Shown piece by piece: positions 42,956-51,682 of a stretch of 64,000 bases of DNA; position 1 is the first letter of the stretch, and the number at the start of each line of letters is the position of its first letter. The notes beneath the pieces were generated by a model. The model searched no databases and was not told the origin of the DNA. It saw only the letters and a list, made by a program, of their open reading frames with translations. The translations under genes were made by a program, and so were the position numbers. Origin of the DNA: an uncultured Bacteroides sp. GTDB lineage: Bacteria > Bacteroidota > Bacteroidia > Bacteroidales > Bacteroidaceae. The stretch covers positions 1 to 64,000 of the forward strand of contig NZ_CAUCSQ010000015.1 in assembly GCF_958445495.1 (NCBI RefSeq), read 5' to 3'.

Positions 42956-43019
42956 ACAGGTAATAAAGCGGCGGGACATAAAACGGCACGCCGCGAATCG
43001 AAGCCGCGGGGGCGGTGAG

Positions 43020-43535
43020 TTACGGAGTTCCCACATAATATCCCAGTTCGGATTCTTTTCCATCCACTATTTCCCTGATGATGCCGTTCTTAGCATTGAA
43101 TTCCTGGAACAGCTCCTCATAATCACGGGTATAATCGGCGTCGGGGACTACGTTGACGTCGAATTTCAACTCAGCTTTTCCGTGCGGAAGCATATTTCCG
43201 AAAATGCGGATACGATGAATAACCTCACCTACATTCTTGATACTGTTGTAAGTGGCTTTAAACTGCCTGATTCCGTCTTCCGGTATGATGATATGCGAAC
43301 TCTTGTCCAGTATGATGCAGCCGCAGGAGGGTTGCATCTCCGAGATAATTAGCGGAGCGTCTCCCGTATTCGTAACAGTGAACATGATATCCAGTTGTTG
43401 CCCTTGTTTGATAGGATAATAATGCCTCACCGAATCTTTGATAGCCATAGTCGTAGGGCGTACTTCTTTTTTACATCCTGTAAAATAGAAAGGAAATGCA
43501 ACCAGCAGGAGAGTATAAAGTATAAACTTGTTCAT
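43020..43535 (-). CDS. DUF1573 lipoprotein
   Basis: A 171-residue lipoprotein (lipobox 'YFTGC'). It has the DUF1573 immunoglobulin-like core: 'FTVTNTGDAPLIISEMQPSCGC' followed by 'DGIRQFKATYNS'. Such domains occur in secreted Bacteroidetes proteins of unknown role and may bind protein or peptidoglycan partners. It is the last gene of the minus-strand cluster that starts with the HEAT-repeat gene, 30 bp after the DUF4838 gene, so it may be an accessory periplasmic part of that exopolysaccharide-like system. Confidence 0.78.
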   Translation of the reverse strand: MNKFILYTLLLVAFPFYFTGCKKEVRPTTMAIKDSVRHYYPIKQGQQLDIMFTVTNTGDAPLIISEMQPSCGCIILDKSSHIIIPEDGIRQFKATYNSIKNVGEVIHRIRIFGNMLPHGKAELKFDVNVVPDADYTRDYEELFQEFNAKNGIIREIVDGKESELGYYVGTP

Positions 43536-43565
43536 GGTTTCCTATATATTTAATGTGATGTCAGA

Positions 43566-45719
43566 TTAGGGAATGAATGCGATTTCATCTATACCGGTTT
43601 GCGCTCCGGGTTTGGCCGGACGAGTGATTCTGATGCTGATTCGTTCCGTCCCCTCCAGATTGACCGGGATATTCGTTTGGATGATTTCCCCCTTTTCCGG
43701 AGACGTCCCGGAAGCGGGTTTGACTTTCTTGTAAATCACCCCGTCTTTTAGCAGCTCTATTTTCTCAGGAGGATAAAAACGGTGCCTGGCGAGGCTTAGG
43801 AAGCTGATGCAAATGCTCCCGGAAGCCTTTATCCCTTCTACAGGCAAGCTAATCGTACATTCTTTTTCCGGAATGATAACCCAGCCGCAATGATAATCTG
43901 CCGGTAAACCGTGCGTGCCGTCAGTCAGTTTCTTTATCTGGCTTTTATAAGTTTGCGGAACGATTGAAGGAGTGAGGCCGAGGAATAAATTCTTCTTCAA
44001 GCCGGAAGCAAGTATGTGTTGTTCCCATTCCTTTATGTAACCGTCTATTTCATTATCGGATTCGTTATAATACCTCATTCCGGCAAAAGCCTTGTGCTCT
44101 TTCAGCCGGGCCAGCCATTCCTGCGCTTGCGGAACAGGCCGGAGAGCCATTCCGTTCCGTGTCGCATATCCGTAAACGTCGAAACCGTGTTCACGTCCCA
44201 ATTCCAGGCGTGTGAAAGACAGGGCAGTCTGTAGCTCATGAAGCCTTTTACGTTCCCGTCCTTTGCTCCCGGCTATGAAACCCTCCATTTCATCGTAGAA
44301 TTTAATGAATCCGCCGGGCTTGAGAAATGATTTCTCGGCTTCACGTATGCCGGCGTACATACCGAGACGTTTCCCGGATTGGGCGTTATCCTCCAAATCC
44401 TTGTAATAACCATACAGCCATTTCTTGGATACGGGATATTCCTGATTGAAGAAACGGCGCGCCAGGTCGTCGACGGAGAGCGCCGGATTAATCAGAAGCG
44501 CCGATAATACGAAAGTCTTCATCTCCTCGAACGAAGAATAACTGTATCCGCTTCCGTTGAAGAAAATGCCGCTGACTCCGTGCCTTTTGAAAAGCTGAAG
44601 CCTTTGTTGCGCTATTTTCAATATGGGGAAAGGAGTGAGATAATCATCGAAGTTATTGATGTAATCCCAGATATAGATATTGTTCGTAACCTTTTTCCAT
44701 TGGTCCAATTGGCGGACAAACTTTTTAACCTTCGCATCTTTGTCATTGAGCCGGCAGAGAGGAAGCTCCATTGCGCTGACAATAACCCCGGCGTTGGGAG
44801 GCAATTGCTTGTCCGCGACCTGCTGCGTAGTCAGATAAGAAGTCGTGAAAAAGAAATGTCCGGGAAACCGGCGGGATAAACGGGCGATTAACCCGGTAAC
44901 GGCCGGTGTCGCGTTTTTCGCGGTATTCCCTATTGCGGTGCAGGAAGGGCACGTACAAGCGTATGGAGTATCTTCCGGTGCGATTACAAAGCGAAAACGC
45001 CCCTTTTCACCGAAATTGTCCATGATATGGCTTTCAATAAGCCGGTACATCTCTTCCGATGAGAAACAAAGCTGCGATTCATCTGTTTTCCCGTTGATGA
45101 CGGCGTATGCTTTTTTCGTGTTCTCCCCTAATGCCTTCCGCAGGTTATGACCCCATATTCCCCAACTGTCGTCGAAATTATCCAATCCCATCACCCCGGT
45201 ATAATCGGCATTCAGGCCGGTCGGAGAGTAAATACTCTGATAGTCGAAGGCAAAAGAACCGCAAGTATCTTTCAAGTTGATGAGGGCGGGAGGAAGGTCG
45301 GAACCGTCTATGCGCGGGTCTTCCTTGCTGATGTTTTTCATCAGTTGATATTGTAACCACAACATCTGCCTGCTGTCTGAGGCCGTTAATCGTATGTCCG
45401 CCCCTTTGCAGGCGATTTTGAAACCGTCCTGCATTGCCGGGTCTATCCGCACGACAATGCGCCACATCTCTTTCTCGGAAACCCCGAAAGCGACAGTCTC
45501 GTCGTCCTTGGCCCGCTTCTTGAGATGTCCGTATAGATATTTCGCCCACCGGGTATCTTTTTCGGTCGGAGCTTCGCCGATAGTGACGAGATAACCCTCT
45601 TTGGAAGGAAACAGCTCTGTGCGCGCCTGCATGCGGCAACCGGCCGAAAGGCAGCAAATACATATCATTCCTGCCAATAGGAGGCAAAACCCGTCAGAAT
45701 GAGATATAGATTTGTGCAT
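43566..45719 (-). CDS. DUF4838 lipoprotein, putative glycoside-hydrolase-like
   Basis: About 717 residues from the ATG at 45719 (lipobox 'CLSAGC'). An N-terminal GH20b/alpha-glucuronidase-like sandwich (about 35-130) is followed by the DUF4838 TIM-barrel-like region ('SFAFDYQSIYSPTGLN', 'FVIAPEDTPYACTCPSC', 'GVIVSAMELPLCRLND', 'NIYIWDYINNFDDYLTPFP') and a C-terminal beta-sandwich ('CGWVIIPEKECTISLP'). DUF4838 proteins are related to GH67/GH115-like families, but activity is unproven. Its start overlaps the end of the TPR-barrel gene by 26 bp, implying translational coupling. In this setting it is the likely polymer-modifying or polymer-cutting part of the locus. Confidence 0.75.
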   Translation of the reverse strand: MHKSISHSDGFCLLLAGMICICCLSAGCRMQARTELFPSKEGYLVTIGEAPTEKDTRWAKYLYGHLKKRAKDDETVAFGVSEKEMWRIVVRIDPAMQDGFKIACKGADIRLTASDSRQMLWLQYQLMKNISKEDPRIDGSDLPPALINLKDTCGSFAFDYQSIYSPTGLNADYTGVMGLDNFDDSWGIWGHNLRKALGENTKKAYAVINGKTDESQLCFSSEEMYRLIESHIMDNFGEKGRFRFVIAPEDTPYACTCPSCTAIGNTAKNATPAVTGLIARLSRRFPGHFFFTTSYLTTQQVADKQLPPNAGVIVSAMELPLCRLNDKDAKVKKFVRQLDQWKKVTNNIYIWDYINNFDDYLTPFPILKIAQQRLQLFKRHGVSGIFFNGSGYSYSSFEEMKTFVLSALLINPALSVDDLARRFFNQEYPVSKKWLYGYYKDLEDNAQSGKRLGMYAGIREAEKSFLKPGGFIKFYDEMEGFIAGSKGRERKRLHELQTALSFTRLELGREHGFDVYGYATRNGMALRPVPQAQEWLARLKEHKAFAGMRYYNESDNEIDGYIKEWEQHILASGLKKNLFLGLTPSIVPQTYKSQIKKLTDGTHGLPADYHCGWVIIPEKECTISLPVEGIKASGSICISFLSLARHRFYPPEKIELLKDGVIYKKVKPASGTSPEKGEIIQTNIPVNLEGTERISIRITRPAKPGAQTGIDEIAFIP

Positions 45720-48660
45720 AGATATTATATAGATTTTTATAACGTGTCGAAACACTCTCGATTCGTTCCGACGGATGAGTGCCCCTTACGGTATTTGTCT
45801 GGTTATAGTAAGTGTTCCATGTTCCCGTCAGACCTATCGTAATGTTCGGGTTGAGCATATATTGCCCTCCGATTCCTACCATCGTGTTGGTATGAGAGAA
45901 CGAGCCGGGCAATGCATAGTCCAGTACGGCGGTTTCCGGCGCGGAACCGATGCTTGCCATTGCGTTGATATTCGTTTTCCCGTCGCTTGCCGGGAAATAT
46001 TTGGCGCCGATTTGAGCGTTGTAGTAGAAGTTGGAATTGAAGAAATGCAAGTCCAGCTTTGTGTTGAGGCGTACCGTTTCGATAGTCTTGGCCACTTCTC
46101 CGCCGGCTGTGAACAGATTGGTTTTCGATTCATCCCATCCGGTAAATACGAATCCGTTCTCGCCTTCACTGCCTGTAAACGCTTCATTGTCCCATTCATA
46201 ACGCTTGTCGTATGCCGATACGCGCCTGTAGCCCGCATGTATTTCCAGTTCCCAGTCGTTTTTCATATAATGTCTTAACGAAACGTTCGCCGTAATGTCA
46301 GGGAAATATTTGGTAGCCAGGGCAGCGTTGACCGTACTGCTCCATTTGGATGAGAAATGATGCGTCCATTCCCCTTGCACCTGGATGCCGACACCTCCCG
46401 GCGTTTGCTCTTCCGCCTCCATGCTTCCTTCTGCCGAACCGCTTCGTCCTGCATAGTTGAGGCGTCCGGTATATGTGTTCTTCCGGTTTTTCCGAGTATA
46501 TTCCGCAGTTGCGACAGAAGTGATGATATCTTCCTCACCATACCGGGCGCGCAGATAGCTCAATGCTATCTCATTCTTGAGCATCATGCTCCTCAGGCCT
46601 GCCAGATGCCGTTGGAAAGGACGGTACTCCATGATTGAAGGCTCGTAAAACTTCTGGTAGTAATAAGCGGAATCCGCTTGCCTGTCAGCTTCATATACCA
46701 CTCCTTTGGTGTATTTCAGCGATTTGTTCTGGCTGTCGTAAAGCAGAGCCGTGTCAAGCACGGCAAGAGCCTCTTCCGGTTCTTTCTCTTTGGCTAACTG
46801 CAAGGCACGGTATTCGCTGCTTTGTGAAAATGCCCCGATGATTTCTTTGTTGCTCGGATATTTTTCAAGTATCGGCTTCAAGAATTCCAGAGAAGCCTCA
46901 TACCTCTTGTCACGCTCGAAAACGGTTGCCTTCTTCGCCTGGTAAAACGGCTCTTCCGGGTAATAATCGAGACCTTGCTCTGTATATTTCTCGAATTCAT
47001 CGAACTTTCCCAGCAAACCCGCCGCATTGATGGCGTATCGTAATCCGAGATCGCTCGACGGATTGAGGCTGACCAGCTTGACCGCCTCCTCGTATGCCTT
47101 TTGGGTGGCTCCCGCTTCCATACACTTCTTGATGTAAGGTGTCGCCAGTTCTTCATAACCAATCACGTAGAAGATACGCATATCCTCGTCACTCTGTTCG
47201 ATGGCAGACAAGTAAAGCTGCAAGGCTTCTTCGGTTTTATCCGTTTTATCGAGGATAAACGCCCTTTTCAACGTGCCGTTTTCATAATCCGGGAAGTGGA
47301 GCGTGATGGTATCCAGCGTTGCGAGCGCTTCATTATAACGCTTCATCTGGATATAACAGTTTAAGGTTTTTTCCCATGCCGCCCCGTTTATCTCGTTGTC
47401 AATACGTTTCTGCGTTACGAATGATAGATGCGGCAACGCTTCGGAGTACAGCCCGAGTTCCATTAACTTATCCGCCTTCTTCATATGCAGCGTAGTCATG
47501 GCTAATGTAATGTCATAATCATCGGGATACATTTCGTACATCCTTTTCAGAGTCGCATAAGCGAGGTCTTCCTCATTCATTTGCCGGTACAGCATGTATT
47601 CCTTGTAAAGGATGCCTTTGTCCGTATTGCCGTACTGCTTTTTAGCCTCCCTGATGTAGAAAAGCGCATCATCCGTATATCCTCTGGTGACGGAAGTGTT
47701 CAGCAGATAATCCAGCGCTTCCTTATTCTTGCTGCCTCCTTCATAAGCCATGCCGTACAGCACGTAAGGGTCCCGCTGTTTTTCCGACCGGGCGGCCTCC
47801 ATCAGCAGGTTGTTATATACCCGTCGTATGGCAGGGCTGTTGTTCCTTCTCATGCGGTCGCGTATAAATGCCAGTGCCTCCGGATAACGTGCCAGTTCGC
47901 CGAGGATACTGGCCCTTTTAATCGTGAGAGCAGTACTTCCGGGGATTGCCGCCAGCCCGTTGGAAGACCAGCCCAAGGCCGCTTCCCGGTTCCCCTCCTG
48001 CAAATACAGGTTGATGATGTCCAGGTAATAAGATTCATTTTCCGGTGAAGCTTTGATTAGCTCCGTCAGTTTCTCGATAGCCTCTTTCCGGTTCCCCCCT
48101 TTCTTCAGTTGCCGGTAACCTACCTCCATACTGTAGATATAGTCTTTTCTTAAAACCGTATCGTTCGGATAAATCTGGTTGATTCGTTTCAGCAGCCGGT
48201 CTGCCTCCACGTCGTTGTTCTGTTTGCGGTATAACTCGATTTTCCTCCGCCACAATCCCCTCCAATAAGGATTCACCTCCAGAAGCTCGTTTACGTAACA
48301 GATTGCGCTGGAGTAGTTTCCGGTAATGTCTTCCACATCCACCAATAAACGCTTGGCGTTGACATTATTGTAATTGTCTTCAATGGCCTTGACAAGATGG
48401 TAACGAGACCGGTCATAGTCTTTCCCGTGAAACCAGTATTTCCCCATCAGCCATTCCAAATCGGAGACATCCGGATATTTCTTCAAACCTTCATCCAGCA
48501 ACGCTTTCCCCGCCTCCCACTCTTCATTGGCGAAATGCTCCTGTACGATTTGGGCATACTGTTCCGGTGTCTGGAATCCTTTGTCGGTACCTATGGAGGA
48601 GGTGATTAACAAAAGCAGACAACCCAGTATGGTAATCTTATGAAGAAATTCTCTGTTCAT
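45694..48660 (-). CDS. TPR superhelix with C-terminal YaiO-type outer-membrane beta barrel
   Basis: 988 residues. After a signal peptide (to about residue 25) come around 15 TPR-like helical repeats (about 30-700; e.g. 'WEAGKALLDEGLKKYPDVSDLEWL', 'AEEALAVLDTALLYDSQN' type units). A membrane beta barrel of about 250 residues follows ('GRLNYAGRSGSAEGSMEAE', 'HFSSKWSSTVNAALATKYFP', ending 'YNIYAQIYISF' with C-terminal Phe). TPR plus barrel is the layout of exopolysaccharide export porins such as PgaA; the barrel looks YaiO-like. It lies 41 bp after the GT2 gene and overlaps the DUF4838 start, so it probably exports the polymer made by that GT2. Confidence 0.82.
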   Translation of the reverse strand: MNREFLHKITILGCLLLLITSSIGTDKGFQTPEQYAQIVQEHFANEEWEAGKALLDEGLKKYPDVSDLEWLMGKYWFHGKDYDRSRYHLVKAIEDNYNNVNAKRLLVDVEDITGNYSSAICYVNELLEVNPYWRGLWRRKIELYRKQNNDVEADRLLKRINQIYPNDTVLRKDYIYSMEVGYRQLKKGGNRKEAIEKLTELIKASPENESYYLDIINLYLQEGNREAALGWSSNGLAAIPGSTALTIKRASILGELARYPEALAFIRDRMRRNNSPAIRRVYNNLLMEAARSEKQRDPYVLYGMAYEGGSKNKEALDYLLNTSVTRGYTDDALFYIREAKKQYGNTDKGILYKEYMLYRQMNEEDLAYATLKRMYEMYPDDYDITLAMTTLHMKKADKLMELGLYSEALPHLSFVTQKRIDNEINGAAWEKTLNCYIQMKRYNEALATLDTITLHFPDYENGTLKRAFILDKTDKTEEALQLYLSAIEQSDEDMRIFYVIGYEELATPYIKKCMEAGATQKAYEEAVKLVSLNPSSDLGLRYAINAAGLLGKFDEFEKYTEQGLDYYPEEPFYQAKKATVFERDKRYEASLEFLKPILEKYPSNKEIIGAFSQSSEYRALQLAKEKEPEEALAVLDTALLYDSQNKSLKYTKGVVYEADRQADSAYYYQKFYEPSIMEYRPFQRHLAGLRSMMLKNEIALSYLRARYGEEDIITSVATAEYTRKNRKNTYTGRLNYAGRSGSAEGSMEAEEQTPGGVGIQVQGEWTHHFSSKWSSTVNAALATKYFPDITANVSLRHYMKNDWELEIHAGYRRVSAYDKRYEWDNEAFTGSEGENGFVFTGWDESKTNLFTAGGEVAKTIETVRLNTKLDLHFFNSNFYYNAQIGAKYFPASDGKTNINAMASIGSAPETAVLDYALPGSFSHTNTMVGIGGQYMLNPNITIGLTGTWNTYYNQTNTVRGTHPSERIESVSTRYKNLYNIYAQIYISF

Positions 48661-48701
48661 TATTATATCTCGTCTTCGTTGTTTTCCTATTATCTATCGA
48701 A

Positions 48702-50183
48702 TCAGACTGCTGCCGGTTCGGACTCTACCGGAGGATGGCCGTCCGCGTCGGCGGTCTTCTTTTTCTTCTCCTGCTTGAATCCCGCCCGTTCCATCTTTTT
48801 CCATTTAAAGTCTCTTTTAGTCAGGTAACTGAAATACCCTCTGAGAGAACAGAACGTGATGATGGGATGGTAGAAAATCGGTTCCAGTATGGAAGCGATG
48901 ATAATCCATAAATATTCATATCCCCGTTTATAAAGCATTCCTACGTAGTAATCATAAGTGATGACGACGATGGATAGAAACTGGCAGAACGTATAGATTG
49001 TCAGATAAATCATCCAAGCCGTATTCCAGTTGACCGCGCCGGTGAAAGCCAGATAAATGAATACGATAAGACCTGTCAGCTCGATGATAGGCGCCAGAAA
49101 CTCAAAAATAAACATATAAGGTAAAGTCAGCATCCCCATCTGTTTGTAAGTCCTGTTGAAAATCATCTTGTGATGGATGCTGAGCGTCTGGAACAAACCG
49201 CGCGCCCAGCGTGTACGTTGCCTGTAAAGCATGAATAAGTTGGGCGGGCCCTCCGTCCAGCAACAAGTGTCGGGAATCTGGACAATCTTGTAAGGGCGGG
49301 AGAAGTCGCACATATATCCCACCATGCGGGTAATCAAATCCATGTCCTCTGCGAAAGAAGTCGCGTCGTATCCTCCGGCGGCAATAGCGACAGAACGGTC
49401 AAAAAGCCCGAATCCACCGGACACATTCGGCATTCCGTTAATTGCAGACCATCCCATTTTCCCAATCAGGTACGAACGCATGTATTCCAGATTCTGAAAA
49501 AGCGGAATCGGAGTGCGGGGCGTCTTTACATCGACAATCTGGCCGTCTTTTACCACGCAACCGTTAGCCATCAGCATGGTCCCGCTCACGGCGATTACCT
49601 GTTTCTCAGACGATATGATAGGAGAGATGCAACGGTAAAGAGCATACTTCTCCAGAATGCAGTCCACGTCCGTACAGATAAAATAAGGATATGAAGATGC
49701 GTTGATTCCGGCATTGGACGCATCCGCTTTGGTCCCTCCGTTTTCCTTGTCGACAACGATAAGGCGGCTGTATTGCGGGTTGGTGGATTTCAGAAGCCTT
49801 CTGAACGGCTGGGTCTTGATTCGTTCGATATAAGCATAAGGCACTTCTACCAGTTCATAGTGCTCCACCATTTTTTGCAAGGTATCGTCGGTGCTGCCGT
49901 CATTTACGATAATCACCTCGAACAGCGGATATTCCAGCGCGAGCATAGAGTTCACATTGTCGATGATGGTCTTCTCCTCGTTATAGGCAGGAGCGATGAC
50001 CGAAATGCCGGGAGTATAAGGAGACTCTTTAATCGTCTTCCGGACATAGCTTTCCACATAATAGTCTTTTCTCCGTTTCAATGATATGAAAGAGAGAAAA
50101 GCGAACAAGATGAAGAATATCGCCAGCATGCTCGTATAAAAGAATACGAAATAATTGAAGAATGTAAAAATTATATCTCTCAT
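48702..50183 (-). CDS. Processive family 2 glycosyltransferase (PgaC/IcaA/BcsA-like)
   Basis: A 493-residue membrane enzyme. TM helices lie at about 8-32 and four more after about 350. The cytoplasmic GT-A domain carries 'ISVIAPAYNEEKTI', 'VNDGSTDD', 'CTDVDCIL' (DxD), 'SFAEDMDLITRM' (catalytic ED) and 'QRTRWARGL' (QxxRW), the full set for processive synthases of beta-linked polymers. It would polymerise a nucleotide-sugar and thread the chain through the inner membrane. It starts 5 bp after the HEAT-repeat gene and precedes the outer-membrane TPR barrel gene. Polymer identity (PNAG-like or other) cannot be told from the sequence. Confidence 0.88.
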   Translation of the reverse strand: MRDIIFTFFNYFVFFYTSMLAIFFILFAFLSFISLKRRKDYYVESYVRKTIKESPYTPGISVIAPAYNEEKTIIDNVNSMLALEYPLFEVIIVNDGSTDDTLQKMVEHYELVEVPYAYIERIKTQPFRRLLKSTNPQYSRLIVVDKENGGTKADASNAGINASSYPYFICTDVDCILEKYALYRCISPIISSEKQVIAVSGTMLMANGCVVKDGQIVDVKTPRTPIPLFQNLEYMRSYLIGKMGWSAINGMPNVSGGFGLFDRSVAIAAGGYDATSFAEDMDLITRMVGYMCDFSRPYKIVQIPDTCCWTEGPPNLFMLYRQRTRWARGLFQTLSIHHKMIFNRTYKQMGMLTLPYMFIFEFLAPIIELTGLIVFIYLAFTGAVNWNTAWMIYLTIYTFCQFLSIVVITYDYYVGMLYKRGYEYLWIIIASILEPIFYHPIITFCSLRGYFSYLTKRDFKWKKMERAGFKQEKKKKTADADGHPPVESEPAAV

Positions 50184-50188
50184 ATTCC

Positions 50189-51361
50189 TTAACTTAACTG
50201 GTTAATTAACGGATGTTTGGTATGAGCGAACAGTATCGCTGTATGAGAATCGGCTTTTCTCTCCAATTGATCGAATGTTTTCCGTCCCATGGGGCTATAC
50301 TCGTAAAGGGCTTTAAGGATGGCGCGCTTAGTCGCCCAGTTGTCCGCATCATCGTATGCATTGTAAAGAAAACCCAAAGCCTTGTCCGTCTTCAAATCTG
50401 CAACGGCCGAAATAATGTTCCGTTTTATCTCCTCCGGTTGTATGCTGTACATCTCAATCAGTTTGGGCTCGATTTCTTTATAGTTCAGCTTGCCTAACGT
50501 TTTTATGGCCTCCCCTCTGATTTCCGTAGAGCGCGCATTGATTTGTTTGGCCAGGATAGGAGCGCTTTCGGTCTCGTTGTACAGCCTGATTTCATTGATG
50601 AAGAAAATCTTCACATTCTCTTCCGCCGAGGTATTTACCCATTTGATGAAGCTCGGAGTGCTGTATCCCACTTTCTTCCGGTGTTCCAGGATGGCGTGCA
50701 GCTCCATCATGTCCCATTGCCTTAGTTTCATGCCGATGTCCTCATCGAAGAAACGGAACGGGTTCCCCTGGCTCAACCACATATAAGTATATCGCGCGGA
50801 GTTTCTCAATTCGATTTCCCGGTGATACAGGAAACGTACCAGCACCGCTTCCGAAGCGTAACCGTTGATGGACTGAATCAGTTTCAGCGCCCGGATTTTT
50901 AATCTTTTGGAGCCGAACTGAAGTTCGCGTTCCAGGAAACGGGTTATCTGGAATACGGTCTGTATCGTCTGGTAATTGAGCTCGTTGATTTCATCCTCAT
51001 GAATACTCTTAATCTCTGTCAGCAGTTGGGTAATGATGCGCAGCTCGTTCGGCTTAGGACGTTTCTTGGTGTCGTATTTCAATCTTTCGGCAACCTCCTC
51101 TTCCGGTATGGCATTGGCATCCAGTGAGATGGCCTTCATCTCCTCATAATATTTATCGAAAGCCTTGTTGTATCTCCGTTTTTCTTTTCTTCTTTTAAAT
51201 ATGCCGTATATGATGTGAAGCAACAAGAACATGTACGCAATGATACAGAACATTACAACAATTGAACATATCCTGATAATTAAAGGATAGCCAATAAACT
51301 TGTAATATATCCAATAGAAATAATATTCTATATAATCTATGCCATACAATACTTGATTCAT
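50189..51361 (-). CDS. HEAT-repeat inner-membrane protein
   Basis: A 390-residue protein. A hydrophobic segment at about residues 25-53 ('IRICSIVVMFCIIAYMFLLLHIIYGIF') is followed by basic residues and a cytoplasmic helical-repeat domain. Repeats of HEAT type are visible: 'LKIRALKLIQSINGYASEAVLVRFLYHREIELRNSARY', 'IRGEAIKTLGKLNYKEIEPKLIE' and 'EIKRNIISAVADLKTDKALGFLYNAYDDADNW'. It is the first gene of the cluster, 5 bp before the GT2, so the two are almost certainly co-translated. It is likely a scaffold or regulatory subunit of the synthase; no catalytic motif is seen. Confidence 0.8.
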   Translation of the reverse strand: MNQVLYGIDYIEYYFYWIYYKFIGYPLIIRICSIVVMFCIIAYMFLLLHIIYGIFKRRKEKRRYNKAFDKYYEEMKAISLDANAIPEEEVAERLKYDTKKRPKPNELRIITQLLTEIKSIHEDEINELNYQTIQTVFQITRFLERELQFGSKRLKIRALKLIQSINGYASEAVLVRFLYHREIELRNSARYTYMWLSQGNPFRFFDEDIGMKLRQWDMMELHAILEHRKKVGYSTPSFIKWVNTSAEENVKIFFINEIRLYNETESAPILAKQINARSTEIRGEAIKTLGKLNYKEIEPKLIEMYSIQPEEIKRNIISAVADLKTDKALGFLYNAYDDADNWATKRAILKALYEYSPMGRKTFDQLERKADSHTAILFAHTKHPLINQLS

Positions 51362-51383
51362 CCTCTCAAGATAATGGGGTTAA

Positions 51384-51482
51384 AACTTGTATATTTAAAA
51401 CAAATGGCTTACATTTGTTGTATTGAATGTTCTGCTCTATGCAAATATACGAAATAACTTGTATATATTATCCAATACAAGT
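51384..51482 (-). promoter_or_regulatory. Promoter region of the exopolysaccharide-like cluster with repeated motifs
   Basis: CAAATATA (51442-51449) reads TATATTTG on the minus strand, a -7 match about 80 bp before the HEAT gene. Around it AACTTGTATAT occurs at 51384-51394 and 51456-51466, and its inverted core ATACAAGT at 51475-51482. AACAAATG (51399-51406) and CATTTGTT (51412-51419) form a perfect 8-bp hairpin within the likely leader. The repeated motif suggests a regulator-binding region. The 51483-51585 stretch shows nothing clear. Confidence 0.42.
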
Positions 51483-51585
51483 ATGGAAGCCTCAGCAGCT
51501 ATGCGGCAGATACTTGCATTTATTTTCGGTGAAAAGGAGGGAAATAAGAAATGAAGCAGTTGAAAGGAATATGGAAAGTTTAATA

Positions 51586-51593
51586 TATTTTTG
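51586..51593 (+). promoter_or_regulatory. -7 element for the LruC-domain gene
   Basis: TATTTTTG fits TAnnTTTG on the plus strand, about 90 bp before the chosen start at 51683, with a TTG at 51560-51562 upstream. Confidence 0.38.
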
Positions 51594-51682
51594 ATTAGTT
51601 AACAAATGAACGTGGTTTAAACGTGCAAAAGGTTATGAATTCATTGAGAAACAAGAAACAAACAATTAAAAAATTAAGAAGA

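Noticed and set aside
51393..51474. Firm call of an invertible promoter.
   Set aside because: The inverted core is only 8 bp, shorter than known Bacteroides inversion sites, and no invertase gene is in the window; kept only as a low-certainty finding.
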